A stretch of 64,000 nucleotides of DNA from Devosia sp. (GCF_017307495.1 NZ_JAFKHE010000013.1:1-64000); one strand, 5' to 3'; shown: positions 8,294 to 17,097, counted from the first letter of the stretch. Made by a program: numbers and translations. The notes: generated from the sequence alone by a model not told the origin.

Positions 8294-8902
8294 ATGACCG
8301 ATTTTGATCCCTACGACATCCTCGGCCTGGCGCGCGCCGCCCGCGCCGCCGACATCAAGCTCGCCTACCGCCGCCGGGTGCAGACCGCCCACCCCGATCG
8401 CGGCGGCGACCCCGAGGTCTTCATCCGCGTCGTCCGCGCCTTCGGCCTGCTCTCCGATCCCGACGCGCGCCGGCTCTACGACGAGACCGGCATCGTCGAC
8501 GACGAGGCGGTGAAGGGCTATCGCCGCGAGGTGGCGCAGATCCTCGCCGACATGTTCGATGCCGCCGTCGAGGCCGCGGTGGCGACCGGCCTCAGGCTCG
8601 AGAGCGTCGATTTCATCGCCCAGATGTCGGCCGCCGTCACTACCGGGCTCGGCGATGCGCGCCGCACCCTGGGCCGCACCGACGGCGAGATCGGCGCCCT
8701 GCAGGCCCTGCGCGCCCGCATCCGCCGCACCGACGCCGACCGCAACCTGTTCGCCGAGCGCCTCGATGCCCAGGTCGCGCTCAAGGCCGAGCAGCACCGC
8801 ACCATCAAGCGCCGCGTCGCCATGCTGGAGACGGCGCTGGCCGAGCTGGGCAACTACGAGAGCGAGACCGAACTGATCGCGGCGCTCGAGGCCGAGGGCT
8901 GA
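8294..8902 (+). CDS. J-domain (DnaJ-like) co-chaperone protein
   Basis: Protein of 202 residues with an N-terminal J domain (about 4-65): DPYDILGL, then the HPD signature at 33-35 in AHPDRGGD, needed to stimulate an Hsp70 ATPase. The rest (70-202) has no glycine/phenylalanine or zinc region and looks helical and charged, so this is a type III J protein with an unknown client. An in-frame ATG at 8282 would add four residues. It stands alone between a divergent phosphatase and a convergent DUF1810 gene. Confidence 0.85.
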   Translation: MTDFDPYDILGLARAARAADIKLAYRRRVQTAHPDRGGDPEVFIRVVRAFGLLSDPDARRLYDETGIVDDEAVKGYRREVAQILADMFDAAVEAAVATGLRLESVDFIAQMSAAVTTGLGDARRTLGRTDGEIGALQALRARIRRTDADRNLFAERLDAQVALKAEQHRTIKRRVAMLETALAELGNYESETELIAALEAEG

Positions 8903-8934
8903 TCCTCCCCTGTGCATTCTGGCGGTGAACCGTC

Positions 8935-9342
8935 CTACCGCCCCAGCAATTCGACCGTCAGCGGGTCCTCCACCCCGCCATAGTATTTCTCCAGCACCTG
9001 CCGGAACGGCGCGCCGGCGCCGGCCCGCGCGAACAGCGTCATCGACGAGCGCAGCTTCAGGTCGTCGGGCGCCCCGAAGATCTGGTGTGCGCTGCGCCCT
9101 TCGATCCGCAGCACCGCCTTGGCGCATTCGACCAGCCGCGGCCCGAGCACCGGATGCGCCAGGTAGTCCCGCGCCGCGTCGAGGTCGGCGATGCCGAAGC
9201 GCCGTGCCATGTCGCTGCGCCCCAGCGCCGTGAGCTGCGGGAAGATGAACCACATCCAGTGGCTCGCCTTTTGTCCGGCCGCCAGCTCGGCCAGCACCAC
9301 GGCATAGACCCGGTCCTGCGCGACAACGAAATGTTCGAACAT
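8935..9342 (-). CDS. DUF1810 family protein
   Basis: Small cytoplasmic protein of 135 residues. It starts MFEHFVVAQDRVY and carries the family block SHWMWFIFPQ near residues 29-38, then FGIADLDAARDYLAHPVLGPRL. DUF1810 is widespread, with Nicotiana-type homologues and a reported calpastatin-like label; its biochemical role is not established. The start at 9342 matches the normal N-terminus; an upstream in-frame codon adds unrelated basic sequence. Convergent with the J-domain gene 32 bases away. Confidence 0.85.
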   Translation of the reverse strand: MFEHFVVAQDRVYAVVLAELAAGQKASHWMWFIFPQLTALGRSDMARRFGIADLDAARDYLAHPVLGPRLVECAKAVLRIEGRSAHQIFGAPDDLKLRSSMTLFARAGAGAPFRQVLEKYYGGVEDPLTVELLGR

Positions 9343-9425
9343 GGCCGCGAGCCTAGCACGCCCGCCCACCTTGCTCCCACCCCGTGCCTTTGCCATTGTC
9401 GCACAGGTTGCGAGGGAGGGGACGG

Positions 9426-9749
9426 ATGGGCGAACTGCACGATTGGGCCGCGCGGCCGGAGCGCGAGGTGTTCCCGGGCTTCCACGGCCGCTTCATCCAC
9501 TCGGAGCGCATGACCTTCGCGCGCTGGCGCATCGATGCCGGCGCCGTGCTGCCCGAGCACAGCCACGAACACGAGCAGGTCGTGCACACCTTCGCCGGCG
9601 AGCTCGAGCTGGTCATCGAGGGCACCCGCCATGTCTGCGGCCCCTCGAGCGTGCTGGTGATCCCGCCCAATGCCCGCCATTCCGGCCGGGCGCTCACCGA
9701 TTGCGTGGTCATCGACGCCTTCGCCCCGGTGCGCGAGGATTATCGCTAG
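9426..9749 (+). CDS. Small cupin-domain protein
   Basis: Single-domain cupin of 107 residues. Cupin motif 1 is EHSHEHEQVVHTFAGELEL (two or three metal-binding histidines and a glutamate), and motif 2 is VLVIPPNARHSGRAL. GGAGGGG precedes the ATG at a good distance, fixing the start. Such proteins bind a divalent metal and may be an isomerase, dioxygenase or sensor; the substrate is not apparent. Followed by a long repeat region. Confidence 0.85.
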   Translation: MGELHDWAARPEREVFPGFHGRFIHSERMTFARWRIDAGAVLPEHSHEHEQVVHTFAGELELVIEGTRHVCGPSSVLVIPPNARHSGRALTDCVVIDAFAPVREDYR

Positions 9750-9787
9750 GGACAGGGCCGGTGCGGGTCGCCACCCCCACCCTTGAT

Positions 9788-9857
9788 CCCTCCCCACAAG
9801 GGGGAGGGAGACGATGGAGCCGCGCCCCCGCCGCCTCCCTCCCCCTTGTGGGGAGGG
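9788..9857. repeat. Palindromic repeat downstream of cupin gene
   Basis: Exact 23-base arms at 9788-9810 and 9835-9857, each itself nearly palindromic (CCCTCCCC...GGGGAGGG), separated by 24 bases. It lies 38 bases after the cupin stop and could terminate that transcript. Confidence 0.8.
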
Positions 9858-9959
9858 CAGCAGAGCTTGTGAGCGCAGCGAACTAGCGTCGCTGGGTGCG
9901 GGTGGCCGCACGCACCGGCGGATGCTCATGGCGCGCCAGGCCGTCCGGCCGCCCTGCGG

Positions 9960-10250
9960 CGCCGGAGGATGGGGTGGGCGGGACCGGCGCGGTTTCGGCC
10001 ACGCGGGTAGTCCGCAACAAAACGGCCGTCGCCGCGCCGGTCCGTTCGGGGTCTGAGTTGGACCCGGTGCCATGAGGGAGCGTGCGCGGCAGCCGCTCTC
10101 CACACCTCTGTTACCAGAGCGGGACCTGGACTGTCGGCCGGTTGCCCATGCCACGGGCCCGCCGCCGGACGGCTCCGGCGACCCCCGAAATCCCCGGCCA
10201 GCCGTCCGTACGCGACCGCGCCCGTACCGGGAACGGGAGGAGAATATAGT
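9960..10250. repeat. Structured non-coding repeat, copy B
   Basis: Homologue of 1-290. Stems: 9981-9992 with 10032-10043 (12 bp), GCGG/CCGC at 10003-10015, GGGTC/GACCC at 10049-10065, CTCTG-TTAC-CAGAG at 10106-10119, and CGCCGGA-CGGC-TCCGGCG at 10063+100 (10163-10180). Compared with copy A, several pairs change on both sides while the loops TTAC and the CGNC tetraloop are retained. No coding capacity is convincing. Family unknown. Confidence 0.7.
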
Positions 10251-10336
10251 GGCGCGGGAGTGGGGGGACAGAGTTGGCTGGTTTTTGAGTAACACAGGGA
10301 AATCGCACGGCATTTTCGAGGTGAAGGGCTCTCTCT

Positions 10337-10448
10337 GCCCTCCCGCACCAGCTGTCATCCCGGCGCAAGCCGGGATCCAAGGCGCAGCCCGCACCCAGCC
10401 GGGAGATGGATCCCAGCTTTCGCTGGGATGACACCCGGTGTTTGAGGC
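10337..10448. repeat. 112-bp inverted element, first tandem copy
   Basis: Left half TGTCATCCCGGC...GCCGGGATCC and right half ...CCCAGC-TTTC-GCTGGGATGACA are inverted versions of the same ~27-base unit. Nearly identical to 10518-10629, with a period of 181 bases; similarity continues for about 20 bases past the right end. No transposase is nearby. Confidence 0.85.
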
Positions 10449-10517
10449 GAGTCCTGCCTGTCACCGATTGTGCCCTTGAGCGTTTCCAATGTCGGTGCGC
10501 CAATGGGCCCTCTTGGT

Positions 10518-10629
10518 GCCCTCCCGCACCAGCTGTCATCCCGGCGCAAGCCGGGATCCAAGGCGCAGCCCGCACCCAGCCGGGAGATGGATCCCGGCTT
10601 TCGCCGGGATGACACCCGGTGTTTGAGGC
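10518..10629. repeat. 112-bp inverted element, second tandem copy
   Basis: Differs from the first copy in the right hairpin, CCCGGC-TTTC-GCCGGG instead of CCCAGC-TTTC-GCTGGG, a paired change that keeps the stem. It ends 32 bases before the stop of the proline-rich hypothetical gene and could act as its terminator. Confidence 0.85.
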
Positions 10630-10660
10630 AGCGTCTTGCCTCTCATCGACTGTAAATGCC

Positions 10661-11269
10661 CTAAAACCCCAGTTTGGAGCGGGTACGCAGCTCGGCAATA
10701 TCGATGGGCTCGCCGGCGAGGCCGTAAAACCGGCGCGGGCCGGGACGGTTCGCCGGGCGTGTGGGGGGCTGCGGTGGTAAGGCCGGTTGCGGCCGGGGCG
10801 AAACCGGCTCCGGCTCCGGTTCGGGCTCCGGCTCCGGGATCAGCGGCAGCGGGTGGTGCGGGCCTTGCCACTCCATGCCCCCGCGATAGCGGCGGCGGCG
10901 TTTTGCCGGGCGGGCGGCGCGCTCGGCCTTGTCGCGCCCCTCGAACCCCGTGAGCGCTTCTTCGAGCGCCTCGAAGGCGAGGACGAGGGCCAGCCGCACC
11001 TCGCCCCGGGTGACTGTGTCGCGGGGCGCAAAACGTGCCCGCCATTTGGCCCCCATCGTCCGGCTCACCGCCGCCTCTGCCGTATCGAGCAGCCAGACGA
11101 GCTGGTCGAGCTCCTCGCGAAACAGCGGGTGGCTGCCCGGGCGCCCATTCTCCTCGCTCGTGACCAGCCACCCCGCCACCGCCGAAAGCGCACTCTCGAT
11201 CCGCCCCCTGACCCGGCGCTCACGGATGGCCCGGTGTCGCGGATGCTCGGAAACGGATGGGACGGGCAC
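10661..11269 (-). CDS. Hypothetical proline-rich protein
   Basis: I do not recognise this 202-residue product. An arginine-rich N-terminus (HPRHRAIRERRVRGRI) leads into a helical region with LDQLVWLLDTAEAAVSRTMG and LVLAFEALEEALTGFEGRD. A basic patch (AKRRRRYRGG), a PEPEPEPEPEP repeat and a proline linker follow, ending in a short segment FYGLAGEPIDIAELRTRSKLGF. The layout suggests a helical domain joined to a C-terminal peptide motif. The GTG start at 11269 is tentative. It borders the lower-GC insert to its right, from which it is divergently transcribed. Confidence 0.5.
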   Translation of the reverse strand: MPVPSVSEHPRHRAIRERRVRGRIESALSAVAGWLVTSEENGRPGSHPLFREELDQLVWLLDTAEAAVSRTMGAKWRARFAPRDTVTRGEVRLALVLAFEALEEALTGFEGRDKAERAARPAKRRRRYRGGMEWQGPHHPLPLIPEPEPEPEPEPVSPRPQPALPPQPPTRPANRPGPRRFYGLAGEPIDIAELRTRSKLGF

Positions 11270-11440
11270 GGCGTGATCCTCGGTTGTTTGGGGTGAGGAT
11301 ACGACGGGTGGGAGGGGACGGGGACTGAATCATACGGCAAGCGACGTGCAAATCCAAAAGGACAAAACACGAACGGTGGCTATCCGTCTAAGTGGAAACT
11401 GGATATGCTTCGCTGATTAGTGTTGTCGCATGAGTCTGCC

Positions 11441-12076
11441 ATGACCACTTTTGGTTTTTCGGCCTTCCTCAAGCTGGTTAGTTCTAGTGCAAAGAGGCAG
11501 AGATCGTTGATCGCCGAGCGCGTGAAGGGTGAAAGGAAGTCCGGATATGACTTCCATAAGGCCATGCGTGGCATTTGCGGGGGCTACCTTATTGGTGGGG
11601 TTTCGCTCGCTGACAGCAGGGTCCTCGCCGAGGCCATAGTGAAAGAAGCTGAGCGCAAATCGGCGCTGACCGCCATTGATCGCGTCGCCGCTTGGCGGCG
11701 CGAGCGCGTGGCTGATGCATTCACAGTCGCTAGCCGTATCTGCGAGAGCCCTACAGGCATCTTCAAAGTGCGATTTGATCCAGATTTTGGCACCACCATT
11801 GATGGGCAGCGTGTAGCGATCCATCTTTGGAACACGAAGCTGCCGCCGCTTGATGCCCGGCTGACGAGAGCCGCGCTATCGCTCTTTCCTGGATTGTATG
11901 AAGGTCTCGACGATCTCGCTGTCCTATCCCTTCGGAATGGACAATTGGTGCTTCTCAGCGAGGATGCTGATGCCGCTACAATCGGTGCGAATGTGGTTGA
12001 GGCGCTTGAAGACATCTTCATAGAGATTCGGTCTGGGGGTACGAGGCCTGGGGCCGAGGAACACCCGACGCCCTAA
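11441..12076 (+). CDS. Hypothetical protein of a lower-GC insert
   Basis: Unrecognised 211-residue protein, predicted soluble. It has a basic N-terminal half (AKRQRSLIAERVKGERKSG) and a more acidic C-terminal half (LLSEDADAATIGANVVEALEDI). Base composition and codon use are less GC-rich than in flanking genes, as in the following pseudogene, so both were probably acquired together. The ATG at 11441 is preferred to one at 11420. Its position 52 bases before an AlbA/Schlafen-like gene suggests a two-gene unit, possibly defence-related; that is inference only. Confidence 0.55.
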   Translation: MTTFGFSAFLKLVSSSAKRQRSLIAERVKGERKSGYDFHKAMRGICGGYLIGGVSLADSRVLAEAIVKEAERKSALTAIDRVAAWRRERVADAFTVASRICESPTGIFKVRFDPDFGTTIDGQRVAIHLWNTKLPPLDARLTRAALSLFPGLYEGLDDLAVLSLRNGQLVLLSEDADAATIGANVVEALEDIFIEIRSGGTRPGAEEHPTP

Positions 12077-12128
12077 GGGCGCACGATCTTACTAGTACAT
12101 CCCCGTTCATCCGACCCCAATCCCGCGA

Positions 12129-13538
12129 ATGCTAGACGCCACGATGACGACAACTGAATCGACAATTCCCGACATCGACCAAGTAGCCGCAATTGAACTC
12201 TGTCAGCGGGTTGAGGATCAGTTCTATGACTGTAAAGCGAATGCGCTGTCAGGCGCTGGTGCCGAGAAGATTGGTGTAGCATTCGCGAACGCTGACGGCG
12301 GCACGTTCATTATGGGTATCCACGACGCCGATGGACGACCAGTGCCAAAAGACCGATGGGATGGCGCACCAAATCCAGAACACTTCAACGGTGTGTTGCA
12401 GGCACTCCACAGCCTCGATCCACCGCTTCCTTTTAGATACGACTTCCTGCAATGCTCTGTCCTAGGGGGGTATATACTTCGCGTGTACGTGGACAAGAGT
12501 CGGGCGGTTTGCCAAACGTCAGACAGAAAGGTGTATCAGCGCGTCGGCGCTCAATGTCTGCAATTGAGGTCGGTTGAGAAAATCACTCAACTGTCCTTTG
12601 CCAAGGGCTATGTCACCTTCGAGAACCAGAAGTTGGTGGGTGTGAGGCCCGAATACGTTGTAGACTCAAACACGCTTGCTTCGTTCGTCGAAGACGTTAA
12701 GCCCCGCCCAGACGGTCTTTCCTACTGCCTCAATGAGGGCTTGCTCGATTACAACGACTGGACTCCACTGGCGTGTGGTGTCCTGCTGTTCGGGGATCAA
12801 CCCCAAGGTGTCTTCCCAACGCGTTGCGAGTGCCGGGTTGTGTTCTATGACACTCGGCTTGAGGTCCCGGAGAGGGAGCATCTGAAGATAAACGAGACAA
12901 TCGGCGGCCCTCTATATCAGCAGATACACAGCGTCGTCGATCGAGTATCAGAGATAATGTCTGGTATACAAATACTTACCTCAGACGGAATGAAGCAAGT
13001 AAAATATCCACCAGAGGCAATCTGAGAGATTATCGTCAATGCGATTATTCATCGTGACTACTCAATCGCGGACGATGTGCAGATAGTGATATTTCAAAAT
13101 CGTATCGAGGTGATCAGTCCAGGGCGCCTTCCGGGTCACGTTACAGTGGAGAATATCCTCGACGTACGAGATAGCCGAAACCCAAAAATCGTTCGCACTC
13201 TGCGACGATATAAGGATGCGCCAAATCAGGATTTGGGGGAAGGGTTGAACACGGCGTTTCAGAAGATGAAGGAATGGCGGTTGCAACCGCCAGTCATTCA
13301 GCAGCTTCAGAACGCAGTGAAGGTCACCATTCCGCATACACCACTTGCCACACCCGAGGAAGCGGTTCTAGAGTACTTGCAGACGCATGAAGAGATCAAC
13401 AACAGCATTGCGCGCTTCCTTACCGGCATTAAGTCAGAAAACCAAATGAAGGAGGTGTTCTATCGCCTGCGCGATCGGGGGCTGATAGAGCGCGTGCCGG
13501 ATAAGCGCGGCAATGCCGCCGCTTGGCGCCGGACCTGA
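12129..13538 (+). pseudogene. AlbA_2/Schlafen-type ATP-binding protein with in-frame TGA
   Basis: A single open frame of 470 codons is interrupted by TGA at 13023-13025. Before it: an N-terminal AlbA_2 (Schlafen-like) domain with ANADGGTFIMGI and RVYVDKSRAV. Across and after it: the RecG-like ATPase/HATPase_c_4 region, [21 protein letters not shown], then [11 protein letters not shown], and a winged-helix C-terminus ([10 protein letters not shown]). Relatives usually have an arginine where the stop is, so one C-to-T change (CGA to TGA) explains it. The frame is otherwise intact, so this is a recent mutation, a sequencing error or a readthrough case. The gene is lower in GC than its neighbours. 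Confidence 0.82.
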
Positions 13539-13540
13539 AG

Positions 13541-13575
13541 ATTGGGATGGGGCGCTCAATGCGCCCCGTCCCAAT
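13541..13575. terminator. Bidirectional terminator between pseudogene and polA
   Basis: A 15-bp stem (13541-13555 with 13561-13575, one G-T wobble) and a five-base loop. It starts two bases after the pseudogene stop. The polA stop codon lies in the loop, so the right arm is polA coding sequence. There is no T-tract, but the position between convergent genes fits a shared terminator. Confidence 0.65.
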
Positions 13576-16471
13576 CCCGCGCCGCATGCGCATCCACCTT
13601 GATCGGCACGGTCAGCCGCACCGCCGGTTCGCTTGCCGTTTCCATCGTCTTGACGATCACCGGCATCACGTCGGCCTCTTTCCCCTCGTCGACCTCAAAA
13701 ATCAGTTCGTCGTGGACCTGTAGCAGCATCGTCGCGTCGGCGCCGGCTGCCTTCAGCGCCGGTTCCATGCGGATCATGGCGCGGCGGATGATGTCGGCGG
13801 CAGAACCCTGGATGGGGGCGTTGATCGAAGCCCTCTCGACAAAGCTGCGCTCGGCCGGGTTGTTGGATCGCGCGTTGGGGAAGTTCACCTTGCGGCCGAA
13901 GATGGTCTCGACATAGCCCTGCTCCTTCACCAGCCGGCGCTGGTCGGCCATGTAGTCCTGGATGCCGGGGAAGCGGGCGAAATAGGTCTTGATGTACTCG
14001 CCGGCTTCGCTGCGCTCGATGCCGAGCTGGTTGGCGAGCCCGAAGGCCGAGATGCCGTAGATGATGCCGAAATTGATCGCCTTGGCGCGGCGGCGGATTT
14101 CGCTCGGCATGCCCTCGACCGGCACGCCGAACATTTCGGACGCCGTCATGGCGTGGATGTCGAGCCCTTCCTCGAACGCGTCCTTGAGCGCCTGGATATC
14201 GGCGATGTGGGCGAGGACGCGCAGCTCGATCTGGCTGTAGTCGGCGCTGATCAGGAGCTTGCCCGCCGGGGCGACGAAGGCGGTGCGGATCTTGCGCCCA
14301 TCCTCGGTGCGCACCGGGATGTTCTGCAGGTTCGGATCGTTCGAGCTCAGCCGCCCGGTCAGCACCGAATGCTGCGAATAGGTGGTGTGGACGCGGCCGG
14401 TGCGCGGGTTGATGTAGGTGGGCAGCGCATCGGTATAGGTGCCCATCAGCTTGGTCAGCTGGCGCCAGTCGACGATGGTGCGGGCGATGGCGATGCCCTG
14501 CGCCGCCAGCTCCTCGAGCACGTCGGCGCCGGTCGACCACTGCCCGGTCTTGGTCTTCGAACCACCCGGCAGGCCCATGCGGCCGAACAGGATTTCGCCC
14601 AGTTGCTTGGGGCTGCCGAGGTTGAAGCTGCCGCCGGCGAGCTCATAGGCTTCGGCCTCGAGCGCGGCGGCGCGCTGCGCGAAATCGCCGCTGAGGCGGG
14701 AAAGGATCTGCCGGTCGACGGTGATGCCGCGGCCTTCCATGCGCGCCAGCACCGGGGCCAGCGGGCGCTCCAGCGTCTCGTACAGCGTCGTCATGTTCTC
14801 GGCGACGAGCCGCGGCTTCAGCACGTGCCACAGCCGGATGGTGAGGTCGGAATCCTCGGCGGCATAGCGCGCCGCGTCCGCGATCGGCACCTCGGCGAAG
14901 GTCTTCTGGTTCTTGCCGGTGCCGAGCAGTTCCTTGATGGCGATGCCAGTGTGGCCGAGCCAGTGCTCGCTGAGCTCGCCCATGGTGTTGAACTGCGGCC
15001 CGTCGAGCGCGTAGCTGATCAGCAGGTTGTCGTCGAACGCGCGCACCTCGACGCCGTAGCGGGCCAGGATGCCGAGGTCGTACTTGATGTTGTGGAAGAT
15101 CTTGAGGATCGAGCGGTCGGCAAACACCGGCTTCAGCATGTCGAGCGCCTGGCGCATCTCCATCTGGCCTTCGGCATGGCCGCCGCCGAGCAGGTCGTTG
15201 GCGCCCGTGGTGTGGCCGAGCGGCAGGTAGGCGCCATTGCCCGGGGCGGTCGAGAACGAGATGCCGACGAGGTCGGCGGTCTGGTTGTCGAGCCCGGTGG
15301 TCTCGGTGTCGGTCGCGACATAGCCCTGCGCGTAGATCGCCTCGATCCAGCGCGCCAGCGCCTCGGCGTCGCGGATGATCTCGTAGTTCGAATGATCGAG
15401 CGGGATCGCCTTGATGCGCGCATGCTCGAGCCTGGCATGCACCACCGGGGCAGACTCGGCCCGGCCCTCGGCCACCTGCCGCGCGGCGCGCGCCTCGGCC
15501 CGGGCGGAATTGTCGAAGCCGACCGGCTCGGCCGGCTTGGCGGCAAGCTCCGGGTCCGGCGGCCAGGCGGACGGGTCGGCATCGAGCAGCGTGCCGAGGC
15601 GCTTCGCCACCGAGACGAACTCCATGGCGTTGAGGAAGGGGAACAGTTTTCCCGGCTCGATCGGCTGGCGCCTCAGGTCCTCGAGCGGCAGCTCGACCGG
15701 CGTGTCGTGCTTGAGCGTCACGAGCTGTTTCGAGATGCGGGCGAGCTCGGCATTCTCCTCGAGCGCCTGCCGGCGCTTCGGCTGCTTGATCGAGGCCGTG
15801 CTGGCGAGCAGCGTTTCGATGTCGCCATAGGTGTTGATCAGCTCGGCCGCCGTCTTCACCCCGATGCCGGGCACGCCCGGCACGTTGTCGACGGCGTCGC
15901 CGCACAGGGCCTGAACTTCTATGACCTTGTCGGGCGAAACGCCGAACTTTTCCCGCACTTCATCCGCGCCAATCCAGCGAAGTGCAGGCTGACCCGGCCG
16001 CGGAATCGTGTCGAGCAGGCGCACGGAGCCGTCCGGTTCGACCAGCTGCATCAGGTCCTTGTCGGACGAAACGATCGTCACCTTGCCCCCGGCATCGCGC
16101 GCCAGCGCCGTGTAGGTGGCGATGATATCGTCGGCCTCGTAGCCTTCCATCTCGATCGAGGGCAGGCCGTAAGCCCTTGTCGCAGCTCGCGTTAATGGAA
16201 ACTGCGGGACCAGCTCCTCGGGCGCCGGCGGCCGGTGCGTCTTGTAGTCGGCATAGATCTCGTCGCGGAAGGTCTTGGATGAATAGTCGAAAACCACCGC
16301 CATGTGCGTCGGCGCATCCTCGCCCTTGAGGTCCTCGCCCAGCTTCCACAGCATGTTGCAGAACCCGATCACCGACCCCACTGGCAACCGATCCGACTTG
16401 CGCGTCAGCTGCGGCAGGGCGTGGAAGGCCCGGAAGATGAAGCCAGAGCCATCGACGAGGACAAGATGCAT
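13556..16471 (-). CDS. polA: DNA polymerase I
   Basis: Replication/repair polymerase of 971 residues. It removes RNA primers with the 5'-nuclease (about 1-290; LVDGSGFIFRAFHALP, VVFDYSSKTFRDEIYADYK) and proofreads with the 3'-5' exonuclease (about 350-545; the DTETTGLD motif retains the catalytic acidic residues). The polymerase domain (about 590-971) has motif A DYSQIELRVLAH, motif B RRRAKAINFGIIYGIS and motif C QVHDELIFEV. All three activities appear intact. The start at 16471 (MHLVLVDGSG) fits the family; the frame extends upstream without homology. Monocistronic. Confidence 0.97.
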   Translation of the reverse strand: MHLVLVDGSGFIFRAFHALPQLTRKSDRLPVGSVIGFCNMLWKLGEDLKGEDAPTHMAVVFDYSSKTFRDEIYADYKTHRPPAPEELVPQFPLTRAATRAYGLPSIEMEGYEADDIIATYTALARDAGGKVTIVSSDKDLMQLVEPDGSVRLLDTIPRPGQPALRWIGADEVREKFGVSPDKVIEVQALCGDAVDNVPGVPGIGVKTAAELINTYGDIETLLASTASIKQPKRRQALEENAELARISKQLVTLKHDTPVELPLEDLRRQPIEPGKLFPFLNAMEFVSVAKRLGTLLDADPSAWPPDPELAAKPAEPVGFDNSARAEARAARQVAEGRAESAPVVHARLEHARIKAIPLDHSNYEIIRDAEALARWIEAIYAQGYVATDTETTGLDNQTADLVGISFSTAPGNGAYLPLGHTTGANDLLGGGHAEGQMEMRQALDMLKPVFADRSILKIFHNIKYDLGILARYGVEVRAFDDNLLISYALDGPQFNTMGELSEHWLGHTGIAIKELLGTGKNQKTFAEVPIADAARYAAEDSDLTIRLWHVLKPRLVAENMTTLYETLERPLAPVLARMEGRGITVDRQILSRLSGDFAQRAAALEAEAYELAGGSFNLGSPKQLGEILFGRMGLPGGSKTKTGQWSTGADVLEELAAQGIAIARTIVDWRQLTKLMGTYTDALPTYINPRTGRVHTTYSQHSVLTGRLSSNDPNLQNIPVRTEDGRKIRTAFVAPAGKLLISADYSQIELRVLAHIADIQALKDAFEEGLDIHAMTASEMFGVPVEGMPSEIRRRAKAINFGIIYGISAFGLANQLGIERSEAGEYIKTYFARFPGIQDYMADQRRLVKEQGYVETIFGRKVNFPNARSNNPAERSFVERASINAPIQGSAADIIRRAMIRMEPALKAAGADATMLLQVHDELIFEVDEGKEADVMPVIVKTMETASEPAVRLTVPIKVDAHAARDWDGAH

Positions 16472-16602
16472 GTGAAGCGATTCCGGATGTTTGGCGCGGA
16501 CCTTAGCCGAGATGGCCCGGGGGATGAACCCTGACGAAGCCTGACAGGGGTGGGAAAGCCCGGTCCGTGTTGTTAGGATGCGCGGGCCAAGGGGATCGAC
16601 CA

Positions 16603-16839
16603 ATGAGCAAGCCGGTTATCTTCACTATCACGGCCGCCTGGGATGACGAGGCCTCGGTCTGGACCGGCCACTCCGACGAGATCCCGGCCGCCGCCGATGC
16701 TCCCACGCTCGACGAACTGCTGAGCAAGATTTCCGCCATGGCCCTCGACGTGTTGCCGGACAACCACCCGGACATCGACCCCTCTCAGCTCTACCTGCAG
16801 ATCACCGCGCTGCGCGAAGCCGAGCCCGCGGCGGCCTGA
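16603..16839 (+). CDS. HicB-like antitoxin (DUF1902)
   Basis: Small acidic protein of 78 residues with the HicB/DUF1902 fold pattern: a beta strand (PVIFTITAAWDDEASVWTG), then a helix with DELLSKISAMALDVL. It is predicted to neutralise the following HicA toxin. It lacks an obvious C-terminal DNA-binding domain, as is usual for DUF1902 members. The stop overlaps the next start by one base (TGATG), so the two are co-translated, antitoxin first. Confidence 0.82.
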   Translation: MSKPVIFTITAAWDDEASVWTGHSDEIPAAADAPTLDELLSKISAMALDVLPDNHPDIDPSQLYLQITALREAEPAAA

Positions 16840-17036
16840 TGGCACCGCAGTTCGACCGGCCCCTGCGCGACCTGCTGAAGGCAGCCGGCTGTAGCTTCGT
16901 ACGCCCGGGCAAGGGCAGCCACGAGATCTGGCACAGTCCGATCACCGGCCGGACATTTCCAGTGCCCATCGGCATCCCCAGCCGGCACACTGCCAACGCG
17001 ATCCTGCGACAAGCGGGCCTGCCAAAGGCCTTCTAG
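16839..17036 (+). CDS. hicA: HicA-like mRNA interferase toxin
   Basis: YcfA/HicA family double-stranded-RNA-binding-fold toxin of 65 residues. The motif KAAGCSFVRPGKGSHEIW contains the conserved GKGSH with the catalytic histidine, and HTANAILRQAGL is the normal C-terminal helix. HicA toxins cleave mRNA and arrest translation. Coupled to the preceding antitoxin gene by a TGATG overlap. Confidence 0.87.
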   Translation: MAPQFDRPLRDLLKAAGCSFVRPGKGSHEIWHSPITGRTFPVPIGIPSRHTANAILRQAGLPKAF

Positions 17037-17097
17037 CCCTTCCATTTTCCCTCGTCCGCCCCATCTCTTCCGACAACAGCGTCGAGAGGGCATGGGA

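Larger units (their letters stand above)
9750..10660. other. Repeat-filled intergenic region
   Basis: About 910 bases with no supported gene; open frames here follow repeat sequence and have no recognisable product. It contains, in order, a CCCTCCCC palindrome (9788-9857), the second copy of the structured repeat (9960-10250), and two direct copies of a 112-bp inverted element (10337-10448, 10518-10629). It looks like a landing zone for repeats between the cupin gene and a hypothetical gene. Confidence 0.7.

Noticed and set aside
10072..10431. Open frame running through structured repeat B
   Set aside because: The frame is not kept in copy A, while hairpins are kept; substitutions follow base pairing rather than codons.
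10337..10629. Insertion sequence or CRISPR array
   Set aside because: There are only two long direct copies with internal inverted symmetry, no transposase or cas genes, and no regular short repeat-spacer pattern.
13023..13025. TGA as a selenocysteine codon
   Set aside because: Relatives have arginine at this site, the region is not a redox centre, and no selenocysteine insertion hairpin is evident downstream; a CGA to TGA change is simpler.
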